Below, piece after piece: positions 33,403-43,167 of a stretch of 64,000 bases of DNA (position 1 is the stretch's first letter; every line of letters starts with the position of its first letter). The translations under genes and the position numbers were made by a program. The stretch is from Sphingopyxis macrogoltabida (GTDB lineage Bacteria; Pseudomonadota; Alphaproteobacteria; Sphingomonadales; Sphingomonadaceae): positions 2,356,501 to 2,420,500 of the forward strand of contig NZ_CP009429.1 of NCBI RefSeq assembly GCF_001314325.1, in the 5' to 3' direction. The notes under the pieces are model-generated. The model saw only the letters and a list, made by a program, of their open reading frames with translations, made no database searches and was not told where the DNA came from.

Positions 33403-34912
33403 GTATATTTCCGGTCGTTTCGGCCGTCGGACCAGTGCCGGAAAGCCCCTCGAACGGCCGACCCTTCGCCAGCCAAGCCAGCCGCTCGGCACGCAATGCG
33501 GAGCGACGCACCTTGCCTGCTTCGTCGCGGAGATCGCTTTCGACGACCTCATAGCTCTTCGGGCATTTATAGCCGGCGAGCCGGGTGCGGACATGCGCAT
33601 CGACCGCCTCGACCGGCACTGCTTCGGCGAGCCGGACGATGGCATGAATGCGGGCACCGAGCTCGTCGCACGGCAGCCCCAGGACGACGGCGTCGCGCAC
33701 CGCGGGATGTTCGACCAGCGCCGCCTCGACTTCAGCCGGGTAGACATTGGCGCCGCCGCGAATGATCAGGTCGGTCCGCCGGTCGGCGAGGAAGAGATAG
33801 CCATCCGCGTCGAGAAAGCCGAGGTCGCCGAGCGACATGCGCCCGCCATCGTCGGTGCGCGGTTCGGCGCCGATGTAGTGGAAACGCCCGGTCGTCTCGG
33901 CAGCGAAATAGATTTCTCCTACCTCGCCGGGAGCACAGTCCCGCCCTGCCGCGTCGACGATCGAGATCGTGCCGGGCGGGACTTTCCCGACCGATCCCGG
34001 CTTGCGCAGCCATTCCTCACCCGAAATCATCGTCGAAGGCCCCTCGGTCCCCGCATAGATTTCAAAGATCCTGTCGGCGCCCAGCCAGTCGATCCACGCC
34101 TGCTTTAGCCAGGCCGGACAGGGCGCCGCCAGATGGAGCACCCGCCGCAGCGACGACAGGTCGTATCTTTCCCTGACCTCGGCCGGCAGGCTCCAGATGC
34201 GGTGCATCATCGTCGGCACCATGCACACCCATTCGACTCTTTCGCGTTCGATCAGCCGCAGCGCGTCTTCGGCATCGAAGCGGCTCATACCGACAACCTT
34301 CGTGCCCGAAAGCAGCGCCAGCGACGTGAACAGGAACGGCGCGTTATGATAAAGCGGCCCCGGGTTGAGTATCACCCCGCCCCGCGGCATGCCGACCAGT
34401 TCGCAAATTCCCGCCAGCCGTTCGCCGAAGCGCGCCTCGGCATGATCGACGATCAGCTTGGGCCGGCCCGTGGAGCCGCCGCTGGTCACCGCCTTCCAGT
34501 TCGCCGCGGCGAGGTTGTCGGGCAATTCCGCCACCGCATGTCCGGCCTCGGGCGCAATCTGCGTCACGCCGTCCGGCGCATCGCTGACGCGCCCGATCAG
34601 CACCGCCGGACGCGCCAGTTCGACCAGTTGGGCAAATTCGCGCCCCGGCAGCTTGGCGGGAAGGATGCAGGGCGTCGCCCCGGCCCGCCAGACCGCATAG
34701 CTGGCGATATGATGGTCGAGGCCGTTGGGCAGCGCGACCGCGACCAGGTCGTCCGTCTTCACGCCACGCTCGATCAGCCGCCGCGCCAGCGCCGCCGTCC
34801 GCGCCTCGAACTCGCGCCAGCTTATGGCTCCCTCCGGATAGCGGAGCGCTTCGCCATCGCCTGCCGCGCCCGCCGCTTTCGCCTTGAGGAGGCTCCCGAA
34901 ACTCGGCGTCAT
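33398..34912 (-). CDS. AMP-forming acyl-CoA synthetase / ligase
   Basis: Cytoplasmic ATP-dependent acid:CoA ligase of 504 residues (ANL superfamily). It has the phosphate loop TSGGSTGRPKLIVDH, the A5 motif EIYAGTEG, and the hinge region MSLGDLGFLDADGYLFLADR followed by IIRGGANVYPAEVE. The catalytic lysine is in DEAGKVRRS near the C-terminus. It starts at 34912, sharing one base with the amidase stop (TGATG), so the two are translationally coupled. A plausible role is CoA activation of the acid released by the amidase encoded upstream. Confidence 0.88.
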   Translation of the reverse strand: MTPSFGSLLKAKAAGAAGDGEALRYPEGAISWREFEARTAALARRLIERGVKTDDLVAVALPNGLDHHIASYAVWRAGATPCILPAKLPGREFAQLVELARPAVLIGRVSDAPDGVTQIAPEAGHAVAELPDNLAAANWKAVTSGGSTGRPKLIVDHAEARFGERLAGICELVGMPRGGVILNPGPLYHNAPFLFTSLALLSGTKVVGMSRFDAEDALRLIERERVEWVCMVPTMMHRIWSLPAEVRERYDLSSLRRVLHLAAPCPAWLKQAWIDWLGADRIFEIYAGTEGPSTMISGEEWLRKPGSVGKVPPGTISIVDAAGRDCAPGEVGEIYFAAETTGRFHYIGAEPRTDDGGRMSLGDLGFLDADGYLFLADRRTDLIIRGGANVYPAEVEAALVEHPAVRDAVVLGLPCDELGARIHAIVRLAEAVPVEAVDAHVRTRLAGYKCPKSYEVVESDLRDEAGKVRRSALRAERLAWLAKGRPFEGLSGTGPTAETTGNIP

Positions 34913-36330
34913 CACAGGTCTCCCACCCAGACCGGCGGGACATGCCGCTGCCATTCTATCGCGGCTTCGAGCTGATAGGCGAGCGCGAGCAGCAACGCCT
35001 CGCCGCCGGGTCGCGTCGCGAACTGGACGCCCACCGGAAGGCCGTTGTCGCTGAAGCCCATCGGCAGGCTGATCGAAGGGGTCCCGGCAAAATTGTCGAT
35101 CCAGCAATAGCCCGCATAGTCGATCAGCGGGTCCTTCTGGTCGCCCCATGCAATGTCGGGGCCGAAAACACCGATAAGCGGGATTTCGGTGCTGAGTGTC
35201 GGGGTCATCCAGATATCGATCTCTTCCAACCGATCGAGATAGGCGGCAACGACGCCCTCCATCGCCGTCCACGCGGCCGCGAACTGCGCGTCGCTCACCG
35301 CCTCGCCGGCCGCGATCAGGGTCACCGACCGGTGTTCGAGCTCGTCGACTTTGACCTCGATCCCGATCGCCTGCGAAAGCATGCCGAGACGGCGGCAGAA
35401 CATCCCCTCGGTGATCGTGCCGAGCAGGTCCATCGCCGCAGCGCCTGCAAAAGGAAGATCGGCGTCGGCGACCCGGTGACCGAGCCGCCCGAGCAAGGAT
35501 AGCGCCTCGCCGAAAACTCGCTGCACGCTCGCGTCGGGCAATTCGCCGGTCCGCATCACGCGGCTATTGGCATGGATGCGCAGGCGATGATCGACCGGAG
35601 CGGTCACCAGCGGGATCGGCGGCAGGCAGTTCGGGTCGCGCGTCTGCGTCGCTTCGAGCCATGCGGCGGTATCGCGCACGGTGCGGCTGACGCAGCCGTT
35701 CACGGTCAGATCGGCGATCGAGCGAAACGCCTCTTCGCCAGCGTTGCGGCCGCGCGACGGCTTCAAGCCGACGAGGCCGCACGGCGCGGCGCCGTGGCGG
35801 ATCGACCCGAGCCCGTCGCTCGCATGCGCCACCGGGACCACCCCCGCCGCCACCGCGGCCGCGCCGCCGCCCGACGATCCGCCCGGCGTATAATCGAGGT
35901 TCCACGGATTGCGCGTCGGTCCGAGCAGCGGCGATTCGGTGACGGCGTTGAGCCCAAGTTCGGGCATCGCCGAGCGCGCGATCGAGATCGGCCCGGCCGC
36001 CGCAATTGCCCGCGCATAGGGCGCATCGTCGGACGGAACGAAATCGCGCAGCGCCGCCGAACCGAAGCTGGCCGGGATGCCCTTTTCGGGCAGCATATCC
36101 TTGATCAGCGTCGGGATACCGGCGAGCGGCCCCGAACGCGCTCCAGCCGCCTGCTCCCGGGCCCGCTCGAAGGTCGGCCAAGCGATGAAGTTTAGCTGCG
36201 GATTGACCGCTTCGGCGCGCGCGATCGCTTGATCGACGAGCGCCGAGGGCGTGGTCCGCCCCGACGCGAGCGCGTCGCGCATGTCCATCATGTCGGGGGC
36301 AGCGGAACCGGCCGAAAGCGTCGTCGTCAT
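34912..36330 (-). CDS. Amidase signature family hydrolase
   Basis: Amidase of 472 residues with the Ser-cisSer-Lys triad: K77 in PTLIKDM, S153 in TPGGSSGGG and nucleophile S176 in [11 protein letters not shown]. The last motif has Leu where most members have Gly before GSIR. No signal peptide is seen, so it acts in the cytoplasm, hydrolysing an amide to acid plus amine or ammonia. The start at 36330 overlaps the upstream MFS gene stop by 4 bases. The order transporter, amidase, CoA ligase suggests complete use of an imported amide. Confidence 0.88.
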   Translation of the reverse strand: MTTTLSAGSAAPDMMDMRDALASGRTTPSALVDQAIARAEAVNPQLNFIAWPTFERAREQAAGARSGPLAGIPTLIKDMLPEKGIPASFGSAALRDFVPSDDAPYARAIAAAGPISIARSAMPELGLNAVTESPLLGPTRNPWNLDYTPGGSSGGGAAAVAAGVVPVAHASDGLGSIRHGAAPCGLVGLKPSRGRNAGEEAFRSIADLTVNGCVSRTVRDTAAWLEATQTRDPNCLPPIPLVTAPVDHRLRIHANSRVMRTGELPDASVQRVFGEALSLLGRLGHRVADADLPFAGAAAMDLLGTITEGMFCRRLGMLSQAIGIEVKVDELEHRSVTLIAAGEAVSDAQFAAAWTAMEGVVAAYLDRLEEIDIWMTPTLSTEIPLIGVFGPDIAWGDQKDPLIDYAGYCWIDNFAGTPSISLPMGFSDNGLPVGVQFATRPGGEALLLALAYQLEAAIEWQRHVPPVWVGDL

Positions 36331-37715
36331 AGTAGCTCCTTTGTGAGCTGGGGCCGGATCGCGCGCAGCGTAGCGGCATAAGGCCCGGGTGCGAATGCCA
36401 TCAGTATCGCCGAGGCGATGAGCGACGGCAGGCTGACGATGGTGATCGCCTGCAGCATCCCGCGCGGCCCCTCGATCAGGCCGGAGATCGCGCCGATCGC
36501 CAGCGGCGACGCCGCGAGCGCCAGCGCATTGACGACGCCGAGCAACGCCAGCACGCGCGAGCGCAGGTGCGGCGGCGTCAGATTCTGCAACACGCCGGGC
36601 ATCAGCGACGAGGCAGCAATGCCCAGCGCGCCTTGTACGCCCGCAATGCAATAGGCCTGGAATGGCGAACTTGTGAACGGCAGGAAAGCGGCCGGAAGCG
36701 GGGTCAGAGCGACAAAGATGGCGGCGACCCTGACCGGGTCGACATCGCAATTCGCGCGCCGCAGCCGGAGCATCAGCGGCGCGAGGAATACACCGGCCAG
36801 CGTCGCCACCGTGATCGCGGTGCCCAGCCCGACGCCGACCGTCGTCGGGTCGATCCCGAACGCGCGCGGCAAGGCGAGCGGGAACCACATCACGCCCGAC
36901 TGCATCGCGACCGCCATCGCGAAAATCGAACCGAAGATGCAGGTCAATGTGCGCCAATGCGTCCGCGCATAGGGCATGAAGTCATGGCCGCCCGCTTCCT
37001 CGCCGACCGCCGGCACCGCAGCGGCGCCGACCCTTTTTCCGAGCGGCATGGTCAGGACGAGCAGGAAGAAGACCGGACCCGGAATGGCGATCGCCAGCAT
37101 CGCGAGGCGCCAGGCATCGATGCCCGCCAGCCCGTCCGGGAAGCCCGCCTGCGCGCCGCCGATCCACTGCAACATGGCACCGCCCAGCGCCATGCCGAGC
37201 CCCGCGCCGAGCAGCGAGCCACCATAGAAGATGAAATTCGCCGTGTTGCGCTGCCGTTCGGGAAAAAGGTCGGGGATCAGCGCGAAGACGATCGGCGCGA
37301 GCCCGGCTTCGCCGACCGCGATGCCGATTGTTGCGGCGAACAGACCCCAGAAGCCGCTTTGCAACGCGAACAGCGCGGTCGCCAACGACCAGCAGGCGAC
37401 GCCGAGCGCAAGGATGAGGCGGCGCCCGAAGCGGTCGGCAAGCCAGCCCATCGGATAGCTGGCGACGCTGGCGAACACCGCCATGCCAAGCCCCTGCAAC
37501 ATGCCGAGCTGCAGGTCGGTGAAGCCCAGCGAGGTCTGTAGCGACGGCGCGATCAGGCTGAGCATCTGGCGGACGACGAATGCGAACAACGTCGTCATCA
37601 GCAGGACGCCGAGGCCGTACCACGCCCAACGAAGGCCGCCCGACGGGATATCGCTTTCCACGGCGACCGCCTCGCCCACCGTTCCGGCCCTGTTTGCGCC
37701 GCTGACCATATTCAC
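36327..37715 (-). CDS. MFS transporter (Spinster-like)
   Basis: Inner-membrane permease of 462 residues with about 12 transmembrane segments. MFS motif A appears as GWLADRFGRRLILALG, preceded by LGFTDLQLGMLQGLG and followed by the AVGEAGLAPIVFALIPDLFP helix typical of Spinster-like carriers. A hydrophilic N-terminus of about 30 residues precedes the first helix; the third codon is an alternative ATG. It heads the amidase/ligase operon and has a good promoter directly upstream. Confidence 0.88.
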   Translation of the reverse strand: MNMVSGANRAGTVGEAVAVESDIPSGGLRWAWYGLGVLLMTTLFAFVVRQMLSLIAPSLQTSLGFTDLQLGMLQGLGMAVFASVASYPMGWLADRFGRRLILALGVACWSLATALFALQSGFWGLFAATIGIAVGEAGLAPIVFALIPDLFPERQRNTANFIFYGGSLLGAGLGMALGGAMLQWIGGAQAGFPDGLAGIDAWRLAMLAIAIPGPVFFLLVLTMPLGKRVGAAAVPAVGEEAGGHDFMPYARTHWRTLTCIFGSIFAMAVAMQSGVMWFPLALPRAFGIDPTTVGVGLGTAITVATLAGVFLAPLMLRLRRANCDVDPVRVAAIFVALTPLPAAFLPFTSSPFQAYCIAGVQGALGIAASSLMPGVLQNLTPPHLRSRVLALLGVVNALALAASPLAIGAISGLIEGPRGMLQAITIVSLPSLIASAILMAFAPGPYAATLRAIRPQLTKELL

Positions 37716-37751
37716 TCTCCATCGCTGGCCGGTTTGCGGCTTCGGTTGGAT

Positions 37752-37780
37752 ATATTAAAACAGGTTGACTTTATTGTAAA
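37752..37780 (-). promoter_or_regulatory. Candidate sigma70-type promoter of the MFS-amidase-ligase operon
   Basis: On the minus strand TTTACA (37775-37780) and TAATAT (37752-37757) are separated by exactly 17 bases, and the start codon lies about 37 bases downstream of the -10. The region is AT-rich against the GC-rich background and lies between divergent genes. Confidence 0.5.
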
Positions 37781-37846
37781 TGGGGTAGATGCACCATGCC
37801 GACAGCGGGAGTGGTGCAAGCGACCGCTTCCCGGCGGAGATGATCG

Positions 37847-38719
37847 ATGCAGTTTTCGGTGCGCGCGTCCCTCGAGCAATTCACCCTTCCCCACCCGTCG
37901 GGCGAGGGTAAGCTGACGATCAGCGTCGCGGCGCCGGCCGCCCCGCTGCCCGATACCGGCGTTCCGGTTCTCTATGTGCTCGACGGCGATCTGCTGTTCG
38001 GCATGGCGGCGGAAATCGGCCGCGCGGTGTCGAGCGTCGCGGCGTTTCCCGCCCATTATGTCGTCGGCATCGGTTATGACGCCGGCTATGCCGATGTCCT
38101 GAAGCTGCGCACGGCGGACCTCGCACCGCCGATCACGGCCGATGCGCTCGAAAGTCTGGGCGGCCTCGGCGCGACGATCGGCGGGGCGCACAGCGGCGGT
38201 GCCGACGCCTTCCTCACCTTTCTGACCGGCGCGCTGCGCGCAGCAATCGCCGAGCGCTATCCGCGAACCGCGGGCGGCCGGCAAATCCTGTTCGGCCATT
38301 CGCTCGGCGGCCTCTTCGCCGCGCGGGCCCTACTGACCCGTCCCGACAGCTTCTCGGCGTTCATCGCCAGCAGCCCGTCGCTGTGGTGGGACGGCTTTTC
38401 GGTCCTCGACGAACTGCCCGCCTTCCGCGAACGGCTGGCCGCACTGCCCCGTCCGCCGCGCGTGTTCGTCGATGTCGGCGCGCGCGAGCAGGAACCGCCG
38501 ACGAGCGTGCCCGATGGCATGGGCGTGACGCTGGAGGAGGCTCAGGCGCAAATCCGCGCCGCGCGCATGGTCGATGCGGCGCGCGAATTCGCCGCGGCGC
38601 TAAGCGACGCCGGCGTCATCGAACTCCGCCATGTGGCGTTTGCCGAGGACGATCATGTCTCGGCCGCGCCCGCCGCCATTTTGCACGGCATGCGCTTCGC
38701 GCTCGGCCGCGACCGCTGA
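37847..38719 (+). CDS. Alpha/beta-hydrolase, putative esterase of the IroE/BesA type
   Basis: Serine esterase of 290 residues. The nucleophile elbow FGHSLGGLF, the strand VPVLYVLDGDLLFGMAAEIG near the N-terminus and ASSPSLWWDG after the elbow are shared with siderophore-hydrolysing esterases (IroE, BesA) and related carboxylesterases. A His in EDDHVSAAPA near the end is the likely catalytic base. No signal peptide is evident. The gene lies 31 bases before a TonB-dependent receptor, which would fit cytoplasmic hydrolysis of an imported siderophore or ester. No iron regulator box was recognised, so the substrate stays open. Confidence 0.75.
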   Translation: MQFSVRASLEQFTLPHPSGEGKLTISVAAPAAPLPDTGVPVLYVLDGDLLFGMAAEIGRAVSSVAAFPAHYVVGIGYDAGYADVLKLRTADLAPPITADALESLGGLGATIGGAHSGGADAFLTFLTGALRAAIAERYPRTAGGRQILFGHSLGGLFAARALLTRPDSFSAFIASSPSLWWDGFSVLDELPAFRERLAALPRPPRVFVDVGAREQEPPTSVPDGMGVTLEEAQAQIRAARMVDAAREFAAALSDAGVIELRHVAFAEDDHVSAAPAAILHGMRFALGRDR

Positions 38720-38750
38720 AACGAACATAAATCTGACGAGGGGATAAGAT

Positions 38751-40976
38751 ATGCGACATTTCACCAAGGTTTTGAACGGCACCGCGCTGGCGCTCGCGCT
38801 TGCCCTGCCGTCCGTGGCTTGCGCGCAGGAAAGCGACGCAGCATTCGGCGACGAGATCGTCGTGACGGCGCAGAAGCGGACGCAGACGCTGATCGACGTG
38901 CCGCAGTCGGTGTCGGTCGTCTCAGCCGCCACGCTCGAACAACAGGGCGCGACCGGTTTCGCCGACTATCTGAAGAATGTCCCCAGCCTGCAACTCGTGC
39001 AGGGCACGCCCGGCCAGGGGCGGCTGGTGCTGCGCGGCATCAACACCGGCGGCGTCGCCTCGACCGTCGCCGTCTATGTCGACGAAACGCCCTTCGGCTC
39101 GAGCACCGCGCTCGCCAATGCCTCCGAACTCGCCGGCGACTTCGACTCGTTCGATATCGCGCGGATCGAAGTGTTGCGCGGACCGCAGGGCACGCTCTAC
39201 GGCGCCAGCTCGCTCGGCGGCCTCCTGAAATTCGTCACCAACGAACCGTCGACCGCCGGGTTCGAGGGCAAGGCGCTCGCCGGGGTCGAGTTCACCGACG
39301 GCGGCGACGTCTCCTACCGTGGGGCGGCGATGATCAACGTGCCGCTCGGCGAGACCCTGGCGTTTCGCGCCTCGGGTTCGTACCGCAAGCAGGGCGGCTA
39401 TATCGACTCGATCGGCACCGCCGGGTCGAACGTCCGCGCCAACATCAACGATTTCGAAAATTACGGCGGTCGCGCGTCGCTGCTCTGGACCCCCGACACA
39501 AACCTCACCGTCCGGCTGAGCGCGCTCTTCCAGAATCTCTACGTCGACGCGCCCGGTATCGTCGAGGCCGATCCGGCGACGCTGAAGCCGCTCTATGGCG
39601 CGCTCAGCCAGTCCGAATATCTGCCGACCTTCAGCAACGTCAAATATCGCCTCTACAACGGCACGGTCGAATATGATTTCGGCGGTGCGACGCTGACCTC
39701 GGCGACCAGCTACGGCGAACAGCTCCAGTCGTTCCGCGCCGACTATACCGCCAATCTCAGCGCCGTGCTCGGTGCCTATGTCTATTTCGACCAGCGCACC
39801 GAAAGCCGAAAATGGACGCAGGAACTGCGGCTCGCATCGAACGGCGGCGATTTCGTCGAATGGCTGATCGGCGGCTATTACACCCACGAAAAGGCCCGCA
39901 TCTTCCAGAATCTGAAGACCGCCGTCCCCGGCACTCCCGGGGTGCTGACACCGATCGACCTGCCCTTCGAACTCGCGGTGTTCCAGCTCGATTCGCGCTA
40001 TGAGGAGGTCGCGGGCTTCGCCAATGCGACGCTGCACCTCGCGCCCTGGTTCGATATCGATCTCGGCGGCCGTTACAGCCACAATCGCCAGAGCGCCGAT
40101 CAGGTCACCGACGGCGTGCTGCTCGGCGCCGGGGTCATCGAGGATGTCCGCTCGTCGGACAATGTCTTCACCTGGTCGGTCGCGCCGAAGATCAAGTTCG
40201 GCACGCAGGCTTCGCTCTATGCCCGCGTCGCCAAGGGCTACCGGCCGGGCGGCCCGAACGTCATTCCGCTTGGTTCGCCCCCCGGCACCCCGACGACGTT
40301 CGAGCCCGACACCGTCACCAGCTACGAAATCGGCTTCAAGGGCGACACCGCCGACCGCAGCGCCTCGATCGAGGCCGCGCTCTATCATATCGACTGGAGC
40401 GACATCCAGCTCGCCGCCGTCGTCAACGGCTTCGGGGTCAATGTGAACGGCGCGGGCGCCAAGGTCGACGGCGCCGAAATCGCCGCGACGCTGCGGCCGA
40501 CGCGCGGCTTCACAACCTCGATCGGCTTCACCTTTACCGACGCAAGGCTCAGCGGCGATACCGATCCGCTCGCGGTCGGCGCGGTCAAGGGCGACCGGCT
40601 GCCCTTCACGCCCAAATATGCGGTCAACCTCAACGCCGACTATCAGTGGGAGCTCGCCTCCGGCGTCACCGCCTCGATCGGCGGCTCGATCCGGTCGCTC
40701 TCGCGCCAGAGCGGCGGTTTCGACCCCGCCTATCTCGTGACCTATGGCCACTTCCCGCGCATCAATGCCTATGAGGTGCTCGACCTGCGCGCCGGTCTCG
40801 ATTTCGGCCGCTATACGATCAGCGCCTATGCGAACAACCTGACGAACAGCGGCGGGATCACCTCGACGCAGGCGCTGCTCGGCGTCGCGGGACTGCCGCG
40901 AAACGCCAATGGCGCGCTCGGCACGGCCGTCGTCCGGCCGCGCACGATCGGAGTCAATGCGACGGTTACATTCTGA
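38751..40976 (+). CDS. TonB-dependent outer-membrane receptor
   Basis: Intact receptor of 741 residues. A signal peptide ends at ALPSVACAQ, a TonB-box-like DEIVVTAQKR follows, the plug has ARIEVLRGPQGTLYGASSLG near residue 140, and a C-terminal barrel ends in Phe (IGVNATVTF), as outer-membrane barrels do. It belongs to the large sphingomonad group of FecA/CirA-like receptors that carry many organic substrates as well as iron chelates. It is probably co-transcribed with the upstream esterase and followed by a TetR regulator. Confidence 0.92.
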   Translation: MRHFTKVLNGTALALALALPSVACAQESDAAFGDEIVVTAQKRTQTLIDVPQSVSVVSAATLEQQGATGFADYLKNVPSLQLVQGTPGQGRLVLRGINTGGVASTVAVYVDETPFGSSTALANASELAGDFDSFDIARIEVLRGPQGTLYGASSLGGLLKFVTNEPSTAGFEGKALAGVEFTDGGDVSYRGAAMINVPLGETLAFRASGSYRKQGGYIDSIGTAGSNVRANINDFENYGGRASLLWTPDTNLTVRLSALFQNLYVDAPGIVEADPATLKPLYGALSQSEYLPTFSNVKYRLYNGTVEYDFGGATLTSATSYGEQLQSFRADYTANLSAVLGAYVYFDQRTESRKWTQELRLASNGGDFVEWLIGGYYTHEKARIFQNLKTAVPGTPGVLTPIDLPFELAVFQLDSRYEEVAGFANATLHLAPWFDIDLGGRYSHNRQSADQVTDGVLLGAGVIEDVRSSDNVFTWSVAPKIKFGTQASLYARVAKGYRPGGPNVIPLGSPPGTPTTFEPDTVTSYEIGFKGDTADRSASIEAALYHIDWSDIQLAAVVNGFGVNVNGAGAKVDGAEIAATLRPTRGFTTSIGFTFTDARLSGDTDPLAVGAVKGDRLPFTPKYAVNLNADYQWELASGVTASIGGSIRSLSRQSGGFDPAYLVTYGHFPRINAYEVLDLRAGLDFGRYTISAYANNLTNSGGITSTQALLGVAGLPRNANGALGTAVVRPRTIGVNATVTF

Positions 40977-41024
40977 GGCGGCTCGCTTATCAGGAAGCCA
41001 AGAGCTATCGCAGACGAACAGGGC

Positions 41025-41648
41025 ATGACCACGACCACCGCAACCCGACCCCGCCGCAGCCAGGCCGACCGCAGCGCCGCGACGCGCGCCAAGGTTCTGG
41101 CGGCGGCACGCGACGTGCTGTGCTCGCAGGGCTATTCGGGCGCGACGATGCTGGTCATCCGCGACGCGGCGGGAATGAGCCTCGGCGCCATCCAGCATCA
41201 GTTCCCGACCAAGGCCAAGCTGATGGCGGCGGTCGCCGCCGAATTCGCGGCCTATCGCACCCGCATCTATGCCGAAGCGATCCGGGCGGGCGCGACTCCG
41301 CGTCAGGCGATGGAAAATCTGATCGACGCCAATTACCGGATGGTCAGCCGTCCCGAAATGGCGGCGGTGCTCGAAATCCACCTCGCCCGCCGCAACGACC
41401 CCGACCTCGATCAGGAAGTCGGGCCGAGCGCCCGGCGCTTCGATCGCCGCGTTCGCCTGTGGGGTCATATGATCCTGCGCGCGGCGGGGATCGACAACGA
41501 CGAAGCCTATCAGACGCTGCAATTGCTCAACAACGCCGTCACCCGCGGCCTGACCGTCGAATATATCCGCGACCCGAACATGGCGCTGATCGAACGATCG
41601 GTCGCCGTGTGGAAAAAGCAGATGCTCGACCTGGTTTTCGGTCCCTGA
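41025..41648 (+). CDS. TetR-family transcriptional regulator
   Basis: Regulator of 207 residues. The N-terminal helix-turn-helix reads AARDVLCSQGYSGATMLVIR followed by DAAGMSLGAIQHQFPTKAKL, the usual TetR arrangement. The C-terminal all-helical ligand domain is unassigned. It follows the receptor gene by 48 bases in the same direction and probably controls the esterase/receptor pair or the divergent MFS-amidase operon in response to a small ligand. Confidence 0.85.
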   Translation: MTTTTATRPRRSQADRSAATRAKVLAAARDVLCSQGYSGATMLVIRDAAGMSLGAIQHQFPTKAKLMAAVAAEFAAYRTRIYAEAIRAGATPRQAMENLIDANYRMVSRPEMAAVLEIHLARRNDPDLDQEVGPSARRFDRRVRLWGHMILRAAGIDNDEAYQTLQLLNNAVTRGLTVEYIRDPNMALIERSVAVWKKQMLDLVFGP

Positions 41649-41796
41649 CCCTTCCTGCATTTCATATCCCCGGATTGGACATGCGCCCGCTTCCATGGGA
41701 GGATGGCGTGCGTGCCGACCGGTCATCCGGATGCCCGCACGTTTGAACGAACCGGCCGCCGGGACGTTCTCGGCTTCGGCATATGTCCCTTTTGCG

Positions 41797-43167
41797 ATGG
41801 AGATCGGATTGCGCGGCTGGATATTGTTCCATCGGGATCTCGACCCGGCCCTGCCGGAGGTCCCCGAAGTCCTACGCTTTCAGGAGACTGCGGCGGCGCG
41901 CGGGATCGACCTGCTGATCCTGAAGCCGCATAATTTCGATATCGTCGCGGCGCCCGTCGACGGCTGGTCGGTCCATTACGAGGGCCATTCGCTCGAACGC
42001 CCCGATTTCATCCTCTGCCGGACGGGCGCCGAAACCGATTATTTCACCCTCGCCGTCCTCCGCCACTTCGAACGCCGCGGCGTCCGCCTTGTCAACGGAC
42101 CCGAAGCGATCGACCTCGTCGCCGACAAATTGCACACGATGCAACGGCTGGCGCGCGCGGGGCTGCCGATCCCGGCAACGATCCTCGGCAAGTTCCCGAT
42201 GGACACCGACGTCGTCGAGCAGGAGCTCGGCTTTCCGGTGATCGTCAAGACGCTGCGCGGGACGCGCGGCACCGGGGTGCTGAAGTGCGAGGACCGCCGC
42301 CAGTTCGAGGATCTCGCCGGGCTGCTCGAAAGCGCCGACGCCAAGGCCGATTTCCTGTTCCAGCATTATGTCCGCTCCAGCCATGGCCGCGACGTCCGCG
42401 TGCTGGTGATCGGCGGACGGGTGATCGCGGCGATGGAGCGCCGCGCGCCGCCGGGGCATTTCAAGTCGAACGTCTCGCTGGGCGGCGTCGGCATCGCTTT
42501 CACCCCGACCGGCGAAATGGCCGAGCTGGCGGCGCGCGCCGCCGACACGCTGGGGCTGGAGGTCGCGGGCATCGACATCTTGTTCGACGACGACGGCTAC
42601 CGGATCTGCGAAGCGAACAGCGCTCCAGGCTTTCAGGGGCTCGAACGCGCGTGCGGGATCGACGTGCCCGACGCGGTGTTCGACTGGATCGCGGCAAGCC
42701 AGGAGGTGCAGGACCGGCCGCTTCGCGCGGTCACCGGCGAGGCGCTGATCGACCTTGTGTTCGGCGGCCGCCTCCGCCTGCGCGCCATCAGCGACCGGGT
42801 CGAGGAACGGCGCGGCTTCGCACGCGCCGTCGGTGTTCGCCTTGTCGGCGCCGGTGTCGCCTCGCTCTTTGCTTCGCTGACCCCGTCCAGCCGTATAGAA
42901 CGGCACAGCGTCGTCGCCAGCCGGCTCGAGCATCTACGCGCCGACGCGCGCGGCGTCCCTGCCGCCGCCGATAGCGATGTCGAGCAGGAACAGGCACTGC
43001 TGACCCTGCTCGCGGTGTCGATCTGGGCGGCGATCCTGCCCTGGCTCGCGGGCAGCGAGCCGCTGTTCGCGGGCACGCTGTCGCTCATCGCGCTCTGCTT
43101 TCCTGCCGCCTTCCTGCTCACGCGCCGCAGGCCGCGCAGCACGCGGCGGGCGGAGACCGCACGATGA
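41797..43167 (+). CDS. RimK-like ATP-grasp protein with C-terminal membrane segments
   Basis: Protein of 456 residues. Residues 1-300 form a RimK-type ATP-grasp fold: RLVNGPEAIDLVADKLHTMQ, then PVIVKTLRGTRGTGVLKCED (nucleotide loop) and the metal-binding strand YRICEANSAPGFQGLERACG. RimK-like enzymes form amide bonds, typically adding an amino acid to a carboxylate. Residues about 400-445 contain two hydrophobic helices (LLTLLAVSIWAAILPWLAG and FAGTLSLIALCFPAAFLL), an unusual membrane anchor. The start ATGGAGATCGG is chosen by homology. No good ribosome binding site is visible, and in-frame starts at 41695 and 41731 exist. It overlaps the TSUP gene by 4 bases. Confidence 0.72.
   Translation: MEIGLRGWILFHRDLDPALPEVPEVLRFQETAAARGIDLLILKPHNFDIVAAPVDGWSVHYEGHSLERPDFILCRTGAETDYFTLAVLRHFERRGVRLVNGPEAIDLVADKLHTMQRLARAGLPIPATILGKFPMDTDVVEQELGFPVIVKTLRGTRGTGVLKCEDRRQFEDLAGLLESADAKADFLFQHYVRSSHGRDVRVLVIGGRVIAAMERRAPPGHFKSNVSLGGVGIAFTPTGEMAELAARAADTLGLEVAGIDILFDDDGYRICEANSAPGFQGLERACGIDVPDAVFDWIAASQEVQDRPLRAVTGEALIDLVFGGRLRLRAISDRVEERRGFARAVGVRLVGAGVASLFASLTPSSRIERHSVVASRLEHLRADARGVPAAADSDVEQEQALLTLLAVSIWAAILPWLAGSEPLFAGTLSLIALCFPAAFLLTRRRPRSTRRAETAR

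Noticed and set aside
38922..41726. A 934-codon minus-strand open frame
   Set aside because: Antisense to the receptor and TetR genes; composition is that of a GC-driven shadow frame.
41695..41796. Earlier starts for the ATP-grasp gene
   Set aside because: The added 34 residues are unlike the family, whose homology begins at MEIGLRGWILF.
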